DNA of 64,000 nucleotides from Deinococcus budaensis (GCF_014201885.1 NZ_JACHFN010000002.1:186001-250000); one strand, 5' to 3'; shown: positions 15,827 to 28,592, counted from the first letter of the stretch. A program made the numbers and translations. The notes: a model not told the origin generated them from the sequence alone.

Positions 15827-16054
15827 GAAACGCCCGCCCGCAGCACCGTGAGCTGGGGCGCAGGCGGGGCCTTTAGCTTCCCCCCGTGCCCCGCAGGCCG
15901 CCTCCAGCGGGACAAAGGCCATCGCGCGGCCCGGTACGCTGGACAGGCAACCACAGTCCAGACCGGGCACGGAGAGGGGCACACGCCGCCTGTCACGGGA
16001 GGCGCGGCGCCTGACCCAGGGCTGCGGGCACACGACACGGGAGGGTGAAGAGGA

Positions 16055-16348
16055 ATGCAGTTGCTCAGGCGCAGGCATCAATTCGAGTACCGCGACCACC
16101 GGGGCATCGACCGGGCAGGAGTGGTGGACGTGTGGGCGAGCGAGGGCGGCGAGCGGGCCGTGCTGGTGCTGCGCGGCATCGGCCTGGTGGACACCGCCGA
16201 ACAGGCCCGCAAGGCGCTGCTGACGCTGAACTACACCTGCCTGCCCTACCTGCTGCGGCCCGACGCGCGGCTGGCGGTGCTGGTGCTGCGCCCGCCGGGC
16301 ACCGACGCGGCCAAGGCGCGGGCGCTGGTGCTGCCGCTGAGCGCTTAA
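16055..16348 (+). CDS. Hypothetical protein, 97 residues
   Basis: A short basic protein (MQLLRRRHQFEYRDHRG start) with alternating hydrophobic strands (VVDVWASEGGERAVLVLRGIG, RLAVLVLRPPG) around a short helix DTAEQARKALLTLNY. No family recognised. The start is supported by GGAGGGTGA about 8 nt upstream, an ordinary ribosome-binding site. About 230 bp upstream are gene-free and include a TACGCT hexamer at 15935, the only promoter-like element I could see there. It is convergent with the next gene. Confidence 0.55.
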   Translation: MQLLRRRHQFEYRDHRGIDRAGVVDVWASEGGERAVLVLRGIGLVDTAEQARKALLTLNYTCLPYLLRPDARLAVLVLRPPGTDAAKARALVLPLSA

Positions 16349-16357
16349 GCCCTCCCC

Positions 16358-16762
<405 letters not shown>

Positions 16763-16768
16763 AGCAGG

Positions 16769-16774
16769 AGGGTA
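16769..16774 (-). promoter_or_regulatory. -10 hexamer TACCCT of the 134-residue hypothetical gene
   Basis: TACCCT on the minus strand, 6 nt before the ATG at 16762. Confidence 0.5.
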
Positions 16775-16860
16775 GCGGGTGACGGGGGAGGCTGGCGACC
16801 GTTCCGATTTCGACTTCCTGCTGTTTCAGGAACGCACGACCGCCGCCCGTGCCCTGAACG

Positions 16861-18828
16861 CTAGCGCCCCAGCCCCTCGCTGAAAGCCACCTCCCCGGCC
16901 CACCCGGGGTGGTCGATCAGCGGATTGCGGTTGCCCTGCTTCTCGAAGATGGCGGCGTTGCGGTGGCGCTCCCAGTCGCCGGGCGGCTCGGCCGCGTGCC
17001 AGGCCAGCAGGGTCTGGAGGTGGCGCTCCCCGTACTGGCGCACCACCCCGGGGTAGCGCAGCAAAAAATAGAGGGTCGCGCGGGCCGCCGCCCCCTTGCC
17101 GTGGGCGGGTTCGAACTCGCCGGGGTCGCGCCGCCCGCAATCGCTTCTGAGGGCCTCGCCGTAGTCGGGAAAGTCGAAGTACGGCGTGTTGCCCCGGAAG
17201 GAATTGCAGTCCGGTTCGCAGGCAAAGAGGTGGTGCAGGTCGCCGCGCATCGGCTCGCGCTTGCCGAACCACGACTGCGGCACGACATGTTCGCAGTTGT
17301 ACGGCAGCGCCGCTTCCAGCGCGTCCACGTTCAGGCCCTCGCGGGCGGCCAGGGTCAGGCGGCGCTCCTGCACGGCCCGGTCGGCCTGAATCAGTTCCTC
17401 CGGCGTGTGCTCGCGGGCCGAGTAGAGGCTGCGCAGCCGGCCGTCGGGCCAGAGGTCCACCCAGGGGTACAGGTCGTCCGCCGGGTCGTAGCCCAGGGGC
17501 CGCGTGTGGGTGCGCGTCACGAGGTCCGAGAGGGCCAGGAAGCGGGCCTGGGGGGTCCCGCCCTCCGGCCGCCCCGCGTAGTACGCCGCCGCTTGCTCCG
17601 CGTCGGCGGGGTCAAGGTAGGGGCGTGCGGGGCCAGGCCCAGCGGGCCGCCCCGCCTCTCCCCCGCCCACCCGCAGGCGCAGGGTGACGGGCAGGGTCGC
17701 CACGCCGCCCTCCCCGACCGTCACCGTGCCCAGGTCGAGGACGCGGGCGGCCTCGGGTCCACCCTGCGCCGGGGAGACTTGCGCGGCCGGGGCGACCGTC
17801 AGCGGGGCGGCCAGCGCCGGGCGGTGGGCGGCGAGCACCTCCGCGACCAGCGCATTTCCGGCCGCGTCCGGGCGGCGGCGCAGGTCCTCCACGATGCGGC
17901 TGACGCGCACGCCCTCGTTGGCGATCCAGTCGAGCAGGGTGTCGGGGTCGCCGGGCTGCGCGGGCTGGCCGCCCCGGCGCAGCAGGCGGCCCTGGGCGTC
18001 CCGGCGCGGCACGCCGCTGTGGTGCAGCGCCACGACCTCCCAGGCGTCGTTGAAAACGGGGCTGCCGCTCGACCCCGGCGCGGTGTCGGTCTCGTAGTGC
18101 AGAAAGTCGGGCAGCAGGTCCACCAGCCGGTTCTCGCGCAGCGCGATCTGCTTGGGTTCGCCGGAAGGGTGCTGCACGATGCTCAGCGCCTCGCCCACCA
18201 GCGCCTTGCCGGTGCTGCCGAACAGGGGCAGCCAGCCGAACGCCGAGGTGTCGCCCTGCACCGCCACCAGCGAATAGTCCAGCGTCTCCGAGGTCACGAA
18301 AAGCGCCGCCGGGTCGAGGCCGAGCGTCACCCGGTCGCGCAGGGTGCCGTCCGGGCGCAGCTCGTAGTCGAACTCGATCACGGCGCTGCGGGCAGCCTCG
18401 GCCCCCTCCAGCACGTGGTGGTTGGTCAGCAGGGCGCGGGGGCTGCACAGCCAGCCGGTCCCGTACCCGGCGGCGCGGCCCCGCGCGTCCCGCAAGACGA
18501 TGCGCCCCACCGCCCGCGCCGCCGCCCGCGCCAGGTCGAGGTAGGCCACCCCCACCAGATCGTTGGCGCCGATCACCCGCTCCAGCCCCAGCCGGGCCTC
18601 CTCGGGCAGGCGGGCCGCGACGGCCAGGGCGTCCTCGTGGCCCCCCGCCACCGCCCGGGCGTCGGGCAGCGGCACCCCCAGGCGGGCCAGGCGGGCCTCC
18701 ACCCGCGCCTCCGTGTCGGCAGCGAGCGGTCCCCCGCTTCTCAGCCGCTCGCGGCACTCCCCGCGCTCGGGGTCGCGCTGGATGAAGCGGGCCTGCGTCT
18801 GCTCCAGTACCTCAGGCGGAATGTCCAT
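16861..18828 (-). CDS. Trypsin-like serine protease fused to endonuclease I
   Basis: A 655-residue two-enzyme protein. Residues 1-105 are a helical N-terminal region ending in GLERVIGANDLVGVAYLDLA. Residues about 106-320 are a chymotrypsin-fold protease: His138 in LLTNHHVLEG, Asp184 in TLDYSLVAV, Ser254 in GSSGSPVFN. After a proline/glycine-rich linker (about 340-425), residues about 430-655 are an EndA/NucM-type endonuclease I: YNCEHVVPQSWFG with catalytic His514, GDLHHLFACEPDCNSFRG, and RNAAIFEKQGNRNPLIDHP. No signal peptide or membrane segment is visible, unlike typical periplasmic endonuclease I. The ATG follows TACCCT by 7 nt. Family members cut DNA/RNA nonspecifically, so the protease may restrain or release the nuclease (inference). 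The target and trigger are unknown. Confidence 0.85.
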   Translation of the reverse strand: MDIPPEVLEQTQARFIQRDPERGECRERLRSGGPLAADTEARVEARLARLGVPLPDARAVAGGHEDALAVAARLPEEARLGLERVIGANDLVGVAYLDLARAAARAVGRIVLRDARGRAAGYGTGWLCSPRALLTNHHVLEGAEAARSAVIEFDYELRPDGTLRDRVTLGLDPAALFVTSETLDYSLVAVQGDTSAFGWLPLFGSTGKALVGEALSIVQHPSGEPKQIALRENRLVDLLPDFLHYETDTAPGSSGSPVFNDAWEVVALHHSGVPRRDAQGRLLRRGGQPAQPGDPDTLLDWIANEGVRVSRIVEDLRRRPDAAGNALVAEVLAAHRPALAAPLTVAPAAQVSPAQGGPEAARVLDLGTVTVGEGGVATLPVTLRLRVGGGEAGRPAGPGPARPYLDPADAEQAAAYYAGRPEGGTPQARFLALSDLVTRTHTRPLGYDPADDLYPWVDLWPDGRLRSLYSAREHTPEELIQADRAVQERRLTLAAREGLNVDALEAALPYNCEHVVPQSWFGKREPMRGDLHHLFACEPDCNSFRGNTPYFDFPDYGEALRSDCGRRDPGEFEPAHGKGAAARATLYFLLRYPGVVRQYGERHLQTLLAWHAAEPPGDWERHRNAAIFEKQGNRNPLIDHPGWAGEVAFSEGLGR

Positions 18829-18835
18829 GCCGGTC

Positions 18836-18841
18836 AGGGTA
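18836..18841 (-). promoter_or_regulatory. -10 hexamer TACCCT of the protease-nuclease gene
   Basis: TACCCT on the minus strand, 7 nt before the ATG at 18828. Confidence 0.5.
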
Positions 18842-18875
18842 ACGGGTGGGGGTGAGGGGGTCGCCGGGGATCGGC

Positions 18876-19436
18876 TTACTGCTGCATCCACCCCGCCCAG
18901 ACACCCAGCGGCCCGGCGCCCGCGACACCGCAACGCGCCTTGTAGGGCAGACCTGCCGGAGTGGACCACTGACTCAGGGGCTGGTCGGGACCGTACACGT
19001 CTGGATTGCGCCTCTGTGCAGTCAGCCCTGCCGCGACGCATTGGGCGACCGCCTGGGAAGGAAAGCGCCGCCCGGTCGCCAGCGTCAGGAACTCGGCGGC
19101 CAGCCGACGCTCCCGCAGGGTCAACGAGCTGCCCAGCCGCGCCCCGTCTTTCAGCAGGAAAACGTTACTGATCCAGCCGCCCGGACGCACGTCCACCTCC
19201 AGCCGTTCGCCGCCCCGGAGTCGGTAGGTTCGCTTCGTTCCGTCGTGCCAGCCCGGAGTGTTGAAACTGTTTTCCCGAACCTCGACCAACGCGCACCCCT
19301 GCGCCCGGCAAAACGCCGTCTGCGCCACGTCCACCCGCTGGCCCAGCCAGGAGGCAGGAGGAGTTGCGCCACCTGCGGCAGCCCCACCACTCAGGAGCAC
19401 AGCTAGCGCCAGCGCCGACAGCCCGTGCCTGCTCAT
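18876..19436 (-). CDS. Secreted protein of unknown function, 186 residues
   Basis: Signal peptide MSRHGLSALALAVLLSGGAAAGG, then a mature domain with four to five cysteines (AFCRAQGCALVEVREN; AQCVAAGL; KARCGVAGAG), an RTYRLRGGERLEVDVRPGGWISNVFLL strand region and a C-terminal WAGWMQQ. No family recognised; cysteines suggest disulfides outside the cytoplasm. The start is fixed by TACCTT 6 nt upstream. It lies upstream of the protease-nuclease gene on the same strand (47 bp), but that gene has its own -10. Confidence 0.55.
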   Translation of the reverse strand: MSRHGLSALALAVLLSGGAAAGGATPPASWLGQRVDVAQTAFCRAQGCALVEVRENSFNTPGWHDGTKRTYRLRGGERLEVDVRPGGWISNVFLLKDGARLGSSLTLRERRLAAEFLTLATGRRFPSQAVAQCVAAGLTAQRRNPDVYGPDQPLSQWSTPAGLPYKARCGVAGAGPLGVWAGWMQQ

Positions 19437-19442
19437 GCGGAC

Positions 19443-19448
19443 AAGGTA
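19443..19448 (-). promoter_or_regulatory. -10 hexamer TACCTT of the 186-residue secreted protein gene
   Basis: TACCTT on the minus strand, 6 nt before the ATG at 19436. Confidence 0.5.
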
Positions 19449-19522
19449 CAGAAAAAAGGGCCAGGCCACCTGACCTCGCCGTGATCCAAGGAGAGAAGGC
19501 GCCACCGGGGAGGCGAGAGGGC

Positions 19523-19654
19523 TTATCTCAGGGCTTGAATGAGGGCCGCCAGGCCACTGAGCACCGTACCGAACGCCACGAGAATCGCGGCGATTTCAGC
19601 AGGCTTCAGTGGTCTCCGGCGGGGGTTTTTGGTAGACTTGCGATGGTTAGTCAC
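19523..19654 (-). CDS. Candidate small hydrophobic membrane peptide (43 residues)
   Basis: A GTG-started frame of 43 codons. The product has a basic head (VTNHRKSTKNPRRR, eight Lys/Arg/His) followed by one hydrophobic helix (EIAAILVAFGTVLSGLAALI) and a short tail ending LR. The GTG has a strong ribosome-binding site, AGGGGGTGG, at 5 nt. A 12-bp perfect hairpin lies just upstream in what would be the leader. The layout (tiny gene, positively charged end, single transmembrane helix, structured 5' leader) resembles type I toxin or holin-like peptides, but homology cannot be shown here. It occupies the otherwise empty 410 bp between the secreted protein gene and serS. Confidence 0.5.
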   Translation of the reverse strand: MTNHRKSTKNPRRRPLKPAEIAAILVAFGTVLSGLAALIQALR

Positions 19655-19672
19655 AAGTACCACCCCCTTTCT

Positions 19673-19703
19673 GAAGCGCCCGGAGTCACGATCCGGGCGC
19701 TTC
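19673..19703. promoter_or_regulatory. 12-bp perfect hairpin upstream of the 43-residue peptide gene
   Basis: GAAGCGCCCGGA, a 7-nt loop, then TCCGGGCGCTTC. On the minus strand it sits 18 nt before the GTG start at 19654 and is not followed by a T-run on either strand, so it looks like a leader structure and not a terminator. A TTGACA hexamer lies further upstream on the minus strand (19771-19776), without a convincing -10 at standard distance. Confidence 0.6.
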
Positions 19704-19846
19704 CACGCTCCGTTTCGTTGTTCCCCCTCGCTTTTCCCCGGTTGTCATGCGCCCCGTCCCTCGCGGGACCTGTCAATAGTAACCTAAAGCTGAAGTGAGG
19801 GTCTCTATTCACGAAGACACCGGCCCGCGCCCACCTCCGCTTATGT

Positions 19847-21138
<1,292 letters not shown>

Positions 21139-21139
<1 letters not shown>

Positions 21140-21441
21140 CAGTCCGTCTCCACGGTGCGGGGAACGCGGACGAAGCCGCCCTCCATCTCGGGGGCCAGGG
21201 CGGCGACCACCCCGGCGCCGAACACCTCGCCGGGCACGTCGTCCCGCAGCACATTGACCAGGGCGACCGGGCGCTGCATCTCCTCCACCCCGGTGGTGTC
21301 CACCGCGCTGAGCTGCTCGAAATGGCCCAGGATGGTGTTCAGGTCGTGCCGCATCGTCTCCCGCTCCTGCGGGGTCAATTCCAGCCGCGCGAGGTGGGCG
21401 AGATGGGAAACTTGCGCCGCATCAATCATGCCAGTGCTCAT
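21139..21441 (-). CDS. gatC: Asp-tRNA(Asn)/Glu-tRNA(Gln) amidotransferase subunit C
   Basis: A 100-residue GatC with the family core [44 protein letters not shown] and the C-terminal LRDDVPGE. GatC stabilises the GatA-GatB contact in the amidotransferase that makes Asn-tRNA (and Gln-tRNA) from misacylated precursors; Deinococcus uses this as its route to asparagine. Two nearby ATGs are possible (21441, 21429); the first is chosen because a TATACT hexamer lies 10 nt upstream. Heads the gatC-serS operon. Confidence 0.93.
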
Positions 21442-21451
21442 TCTAAAGGGG

Positions 21452-21457
21452 AGTATA
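21452..21457 (-). promoter_or_regulatory. -10 hexamer TATACT of gatC-serS
   Basis: TATACT on the minus strand, 10 nt before the chosen gatC ATG. Confidence 0.6.
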
Positions 21458-21501
21458 CGGGCGCTCATGCAGCGTCAGGGGCGGCGCGCGAGTCTGGGTC
21501 C

Positions 21502-22380
21502 ATGACCGCCAGACTGCTGCTCTCCCTGACCCTGACCCTGGGCACCTGCGCCTCGGCCCAGGGCGTGACCGCCATTCCCGCCACGCCGCCCGGCGCGCCC
21601 GCGCCCACGGCGCCCACCACGGCCAGCCCCACGGCGGACCCGCAGTACCGCTCGGGCTACCGGCTCTCGCAGCTTCAGGCCGCCTCCGCCGCGCTGGAGG
21701 GCCTGCCGGGCCTGACCGCCAAGGAGATCGATACGGCGCAGGGCCGCGTGCGGGTGAGCGTGGGGACGGCCGTGCAGCGCGTGGCCGTGCTGCAACGCCT
21801 GTCGGCGGCGGGGCTGCCGAGCGGCATCGTGACCTACACGACGAGCACGGGGGGCGCGACCGGAACGGTGACCGAGACGCCGACCGCGCCCACGCCCAGC
21901 GCCCCGCCCGCCGCAACGCCCCCGGTGGGCACCACCGACCCCATCATCACGCCCGTCTCCGGAGGCCGCGTGCCCGTGACCGAACTCGCCAGCGGCACCA
22001 ACGCCGCCCAGACCGCCCCTGCCGTGCAGCTCGCCACCACCCCGGGCGCCCTGGGCACCCTGTACCGGGTCGCCTACGGCAACCAGACCGGCGCCCCTCC
22101 CGTCCCCACCCTGCGCGCCGACGAGACGGTGGTCGGCGTTTTCCTGGGCCAGCGGCCCACCGGGGGCTACAGCGTGCGGGTGACCGGGGCGAGCGGACAG
22201 GGCGAGACGCTGACGCTGACGGTGGAGGTGCGCGCACCGGGGGCGGGGGCGATCACCACCCAGGCGCTGACCAGCCCCTGGACCCTGGTGCGGGTGCCGG
22301 GCAGCTTCCGCGACGTGAGGCTGGTGGACGCGGCGGGCCGCCCGGTGCAGCTCGGCACGGGCGGCGGCCTGATCCGCTGA
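21502..22380 (+). CDS. Secreted PrcB-domain protein (protease complex-subunit type)
   Basis: A 292-residue protein. It has a signal peptide MTARLLLSLTLTLGTCASAQG, a Pro/Thr/Ala-rich spacer, a small domain (residues about 50-110, SGYRLSQLQAASAALEGLPGLTAKEIDTAQGRVRVSV), a second Pro/Thr-rich linker, then a C-terminal PrcB-like domain (about 215-285: RADETVVGVFLGQRPTGGYSVRV...PGSFRDVRLVDAAGRPV). The PrcB domain was named from a non-protease subunit of a spirochaete surface protease complex and is predicted to act in protein interaction outside the cell. No partner protease is adjacent. A terminator follows the stop codon. Confidence 0.75.
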   Translation: MTARLLLSLTLTLGTCASAQGVTAIPATPPGAPAPTAPTTASPTADPQYRSGYRLSQLQAASAALEGLPGLTAKEIDTAQGRVRVSVGTAVQRVAVLQRLSAAGLPSGIVTYTTSTGGATGTVTETPTAPTPSAPPAATPPVGTTDPIITPVSGGRVPVTELASGTNAAQTAPAVQLATTPGALGTLYRVAYGNQTGAPPVPTLRADETVVGVFLGQRPTGGYSVRVTGASGQGETLTLTVEVRAPGAGAITTQALTSPWTLVRVPGSFRDVRLVDAAGRPVQLGTGGGLIR

Positions 22381-22393
22381 GCCGCCCTTCCTT

Positions 22394-22423
22394 CCCCACC
22401 CGCCCCGGCAGGTGGGGCTTTTT
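22394..22423 (+). terminator. Intrinsic terminator after the PrcB-domain gene
   Basis: CCCCACC, a 10-nt loop, GGTGGGG, then CTTTTTG, starting 13 bp after the stop codon. Confidence 0.85.
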
Positions 22424-22487
22424 GCCGGAGGCTGGCCGCTGTCTCCTCCACCTTTCGCCCGATGCAACCCTGACTCCCCCCGGGGCG

Positions 22488-22493
22488 TACTGT
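22488..22493 (+). promoter_or_regulatory. -10 hexamer TACTGT of telA
   Basis: TACTGT lies 5 nt before the ATG at 22499; leaderless arrangement for the telA cluster. Confidence 0.5.
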
Positions 22494-22498
22494 GGGAC

Positions 22499-23715
<1,217 letters not shown>

Positions 23716-23719
<4 letters not shown>

Positions 23720-23895
23720 GGGGCCGCTGGAAGCTTGCCCTGGCCCTGCTGATCCTGCTGCTCGGGGTTTCAAGGGGCTGGGAAGCCCTTGGCGACTGGC
23801 AGGCGCGGGACCCGTGGATCTTCGGCGCGGTATCGAGTCTGGTGTACCTGACCGGGGCGGGCCTGATCTGGCGCGACCGTCGGAGCCGGGGGTGA
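23716..23895 (+). CDS. Small two-helix membrane protein in the telA cluster
   Basis: A 59-residue frame with GTG start and TGA stop. It overlaps telA at its start (4 bp) and the uridine-kinase gene at its end (GTGA, 4 bp). The product has a basic start (MRGRWK), a hydrophobic helix (LALALLILLLGVSRGW), a polar stretch, a second helix (IFGAVSSLVYLTGAGLIW) and a basic tail RDRRSRG: a hairpin membrane protein with both ends predicted in the cytoplasm. The double overlap on both sides is the main evidence that it is real. No family recognised. Confidence 0.7.
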
Positions 23896-24563
23896 GCCTC
23901 CGCACAGCACTGCTGCGCGCTCTGGCTGACCGCCTGGAACCCCAGCCCGCCGCCCCGGTCCTGCGCGTCGCCGTGGATGGGGTGGACGGCGCGGGCAAGA
24001 CCACCTTCGCGGATGAGCTGGCGGGCGTGCTGCGGGAGAGGGGCCGGACGGTGATCCGCGCCTCGGTGGACGGCTTCCACGCGCCACGCGAGGTGCGTTA
24101 CCGCCGGGGCCGAACCTCACCGGAGGGGTTCTACCGGGACTCCTATGACCTCGCGGGGTTGCGCTCGGCGCTGCTGGACCCGCTGGGACCGGGCGGGTCG
24201 GGGCGCTACCGCACGTCGATCTTCGACCACACCACCGACTCGCCCGTGCATCCACCGGAAGAGGTCGCCCCACCCGGAAGCGTTCTGATTTTCGACGGCC
24301 TTTTCCTGCACCGCCCGGAGTTGCGCGACGTGTGGGACGACTCGGTCTTCCTGCATGTGCCGTTCGGGGTCTCGGTGCCGCGCGGCGCCGCGCGGGGGCC
24401 GGGGTACGGCTCACCCGACCCGCACGCGGCCTCCAACCGGCGGTATGTGGAGGGCCATCGCCTGTATTTCCGCGAGGCCGACCCCTCCGGGCGCGCGGGC
24501 GTGGTGGTGGACAACACCGACCTGGCCGCGCCTTTTGTCGTCCGGGCCTCTGCCCTGGCCTGA
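23892..24563 (+). CDS. Uridine kinase-like P-loop kinase
   Basis: A 223-residue P-loop protein with Walker A VDGVDGAGKTTFADEL near residue 30, the nucleoside-binding ASVDGFHAPREVRYRRG segment, YRDSYDLAGLR and the Walker B-like GSVLIFDGLFLHRPEL. This is the layout of Udk/uridine kinase-related proteins used in many actinobacterial and Deinococcus genomes; the true substrate is not certain. The GTG start overlaps the preceding small membrane gene (GTGA), so expression is coupled to telA. Confidence 0.75.
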   Translation: MSLRTALLRALADRLEPQPAAPVLRVAVDGVDGAGKTTFADELAGVLRERGRTVIRASVDGFHAPREVRYRRGRTSPEGFYRDSYDLAGLRSALLDPLGPGGSGRYRTSIFDHTTDSPVHPPEEVAPPGSVLIFDGLFLHRPELRDVWDDSVFLHVPFGVSVPRGAARGPGYGSPDPHAASNRRYVEGHRLYFREADPSGRAGVVVDNTDLAAPFVVRASALA

Positions 24564-24650
24564 ACGCATGAGTGCCGCCCCCGGAGGCCATGAAGTGAAC
24601 CCGGGTTGGCGGCGCACGCGGGGGGCGCTGAGAATCGGGGCGAGGTGTCT

Positions 24651-25313
24651 ATGCCCCAGCCTCCCTTTCTTCACCGCCAGGACGCCGGACAGCAGCTCGC
24701 CGCCCGGCTCGCCTCGCTGCACGACTGGCCGGACACGACCGTCCTCGCGCTGCCGCGCGGCGGGGTACCGGTGGCCTCCGAGGTCGCGGCCGTGCTGGGC
24801 GCGCCGCTGGACGTGTTCGTGGTCCGCAAGCTGGGGTTGCCGGGCCACGAGGAGGTGGCGATGGGCGCCGTCGCCTCGGGCGGGGTGCGGGTACTCAACG
24901 ACGATCTGGTGCGCCGCGCGGGCGTCACGCCGGAAGCCCTCGCGGCGGTGGAGATCCGCGAACGCGCCGAACTCGCCCGCCGCGAACGCGTCTACCGCGA
25001 GGGCCGCACGCCGGCGCCGGTCGCGGGCCGCACCGCGCTGCTCGTGGACGACGGCGTGGCGACCGGGGCCACCCTGCGGGCCGGGGTGACGGCCCTGCGC
25101 GCCCTGTCCCCCGCGCGGGTGGTCGTCGCCGTGCCCGTGGCCCCGCCGAACGCCTGCCGCACGCTGAGGACCCTGGCCGACGGGGTGGTCTGCCTGCTCA
25201 CCCCGCCCGACTTCCGGGCGGTCGGCCAGTTCTACCGCGACTTTGCCCAGACCAGCGACGGCGAGGTGCGGGACCTGCTGGCCCGCCACGCCCGTCCCCA
25301 GGAGTCACCATGA
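24651..25313 (+). CDS. Phosphoribosyltransferase-fold protein
   Basis: A 220-residue type I PRTase-fold protein: FLHRQDAGQQLAARLASL at the N-terminus, VLALPRGGVPVASEVAAVLGAPLDVFVVRKLGLPGHEE, and the PRPP loop ALLVDDGVATGATLRAGVTAL. The PxGGVPVA/DVxxVRKxGxP style is typical of the stress-related PRTases that occur next to, or fused with, erythromycin esterase-like domains (for example in Mycobacterium tuberculosis). The start has GAGGTG 5 nt upstream. It overlaps the next gene by 4 bp (ATGA). The biochemical substrate is unknown. Confidence 0.8.
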   Translation: MPQPPFLHRQDAGQQLAARLASLHDWPDTTVLALPRGGVPVASEVAAVLGAPLDVFVVRKLGLPGHEEVAMGAVASGGVRVLNDDLVRRAGVTPEALAAVEIRERAELARRERVYREGRTPAPVAGRTALLVDDGVATGATLRAGVTALRALSPARVVVAVPVAPPNACRTLRTLADGVVCLLTPPDFRAVGQFYRDFAQTSDGEVRDLLARHARPQESP

Positions 25314-26620
25314 CCGACCCCCTCCAGACGGCCGCCCGGCCCCTGACCGGCGCTTCCCGTGCTTACGACGCCCTGCTGGAGCGCATCGGGGACTCGCGGT
25401 TCGTCCTGATCGGGGAAGCGTCCCACGGCACCCACGAGTTTTACCGGGCGCGGGCGCGGCTGACCCGGCGGCTGATCCAGGAACGGGGCTTCACGGCGGT
25501 CGCGGCCGAAGCCGACTGGCCCGACGCTTCCCGGGTCAACCGCTGGGTGCGCGGCGGGGGCGAGGACGGCAGCGCGCAGGAAGCCCTGGGCGACTTCACC
25601 CGCTTCCCGAGATGGCTGTGGCGCAACGAGGACGTGCGGCGGTTCGTGGCGTGGCTGCGGGAGCACACCAGGCGCCACCCGGGACAGGAGGCGGGCTTTC
25701 ACGGCCTGGACCTCTACAGCCTGCACCGTTCGATGCGGGCAGTGACCGAGTATCTGGAAGGCGTGGACCCTGGGGCGGCGGCCCGCGCCCGCGAGCGCTA
25801 CGCCTGTTTCGACGGCTCCGGCGGGGACCCGCAGACCTACGGCCACGCGGCCGAACACGGCCACCAGGAACCCTGTGAGGCGGCCGCCGCCGCGCAGCTT
25901 CTCGAACTCCAGCGGCGCGGGCCGGACCCCGCGCGGGGACCACTGGGCGGCGACGACCTCTTCTCTGCCCAGCAGAATGCGCGGCTGGTCCAGAACGCCG
26001 AGCGTTACTCCCGCGCCGTGTTCCGGGGCCGGGGCGAGGCGTGGAACATCCGCGACACCCACATGGCCGGGACGCTGGCGGCATTGGTGGCCCACGGCGA
26101 GGCCCAGGGCCGCCCCCAGAAGATCGTGGTCTGGGCGCACAACTCGCACCTGGGGGACGCCCGCGCCAGCGAGATGGGCTGGGCGCGAGGCGAACTCAAC
26201 CTGGGGCAGCTCACGCGCGAGCGCTGGCCGGACTCGACCTTCATCCTGGGGCAGACCACCCACCACGGCAGCGTGACCGCCTCGGGCGGCTGGGACCAGC
26301 CAGCACGGGTCCAGCAGGTGCGGCCCGGCCTGCCCGGCAGCCTGGAAGAGCGGCTGCACGCGGTCGGGGGCGACTTCTGGCTCGACCTGCGCTCGCCGGA
26401 GGTCGCCGGGGCGCTGGGCGAGGAGGTCTTGCAGCGCTTCATCGGCGTGATCTACCGCCCGGGGACCGAGCGCCAGAGCCATTACGTGCCGACCCGCCCG
26501 GCCGACATGTATGGCGCCCTGCTGCACTTCGACGGGACGACGGCGCTAGTGCCGCTGGACGCCACAGCGGGCGCGGAGGAGGAAGGTGAGGTGCCGGAGA
26601 CGTACCCGACGGGGCTGTAA
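25310..26620 (+). CDS. Erythromycin esterase-like family hydrolase
   Basis: A 436-residue Ere-fold protein. Family signatures: FVLIGEASHGTHEFYRARARLTRRLI (with the catalytic His and Glu pair), AAEADWPDASRVNRWVRG, FPRWLWRN, GFHGLDLYSLHRSM and KIVVWAHNSHLGDA. Members include macrolide esterases and succinoglycan-biosynthesis-like proteins, but the PRTase-linked subgroup is not known to confer resistance. The 4-bp overlap with the PRTase gene shows tight coupling; the two domains are fused in some actinobacteria, which implies a joint function. It ends 3 bp before the convergent ABC-F stop. Confidence 0.8.
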   Translation: MTDPLQTAARPLTGASRAYDALLERIGDSRFVLIGEASHGTHEFYRARARLTRRLIQERGFTAVAAEADWPDASRVNRWVRGGGEDGSAQEALGDFTRFPRWLWRNEDVRRFVAWLREHTRRHPGQEAGFHGLDLYSLHRSMRAVTEYLEGVDPGAAARARERYACFDGSGGDPQTYGHAAEHGHQEPCEAAAAAQLLELQRRGPDPARGPLGGDDLFSAQQNARLVQNAERYSRAVFRGRGEAWNIRDTHMAGTLAALVAHGEAQGRPQKIVVWAHNSHLGDARASEMGWARGELNLGQLTRERWPDSTFILGQTTHHGSVTASGGWDQPARVQQVRPGLPGSLEERLHAVGGDFWLDLRSPEVAGALGEEVLQRFIGVIYRPGTERQSHYVPTRPADMYGALLHFDGTTALVPLDATAGAEEEGEVPETYPTGL

Positions 26621-26623
26621 GCG

Positions 26624-28504
<1,881 letters not shown>

Positions 28505-28511
28505 GCCCCGC

Positions 28512-28517
28512 AGTATA
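28512..28517 (-). promoter_or_regulatory. -10 hexamer TATACT of the ABC-F gene
   Basis: TATACT on the minus strand, 7 nt before the GTG at 28504. Confidence 0.65.
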
Positions 28518-28592
28518 CGTTTTGCCTCCCGGGGAGCGGCGGGCCGGGCGCGCGAGGCCGCCGCCGGGTGGGCACAGGCTTTATCTATGCTT

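Noticed and set aside
15827..16054. Possible RNA gene or riboswitch in the gap before the 97-residue gene
   Set aside because: No tRNA-like or known riboswitch core was recognised; the inverted repeats seen are short and expected at this GC content.
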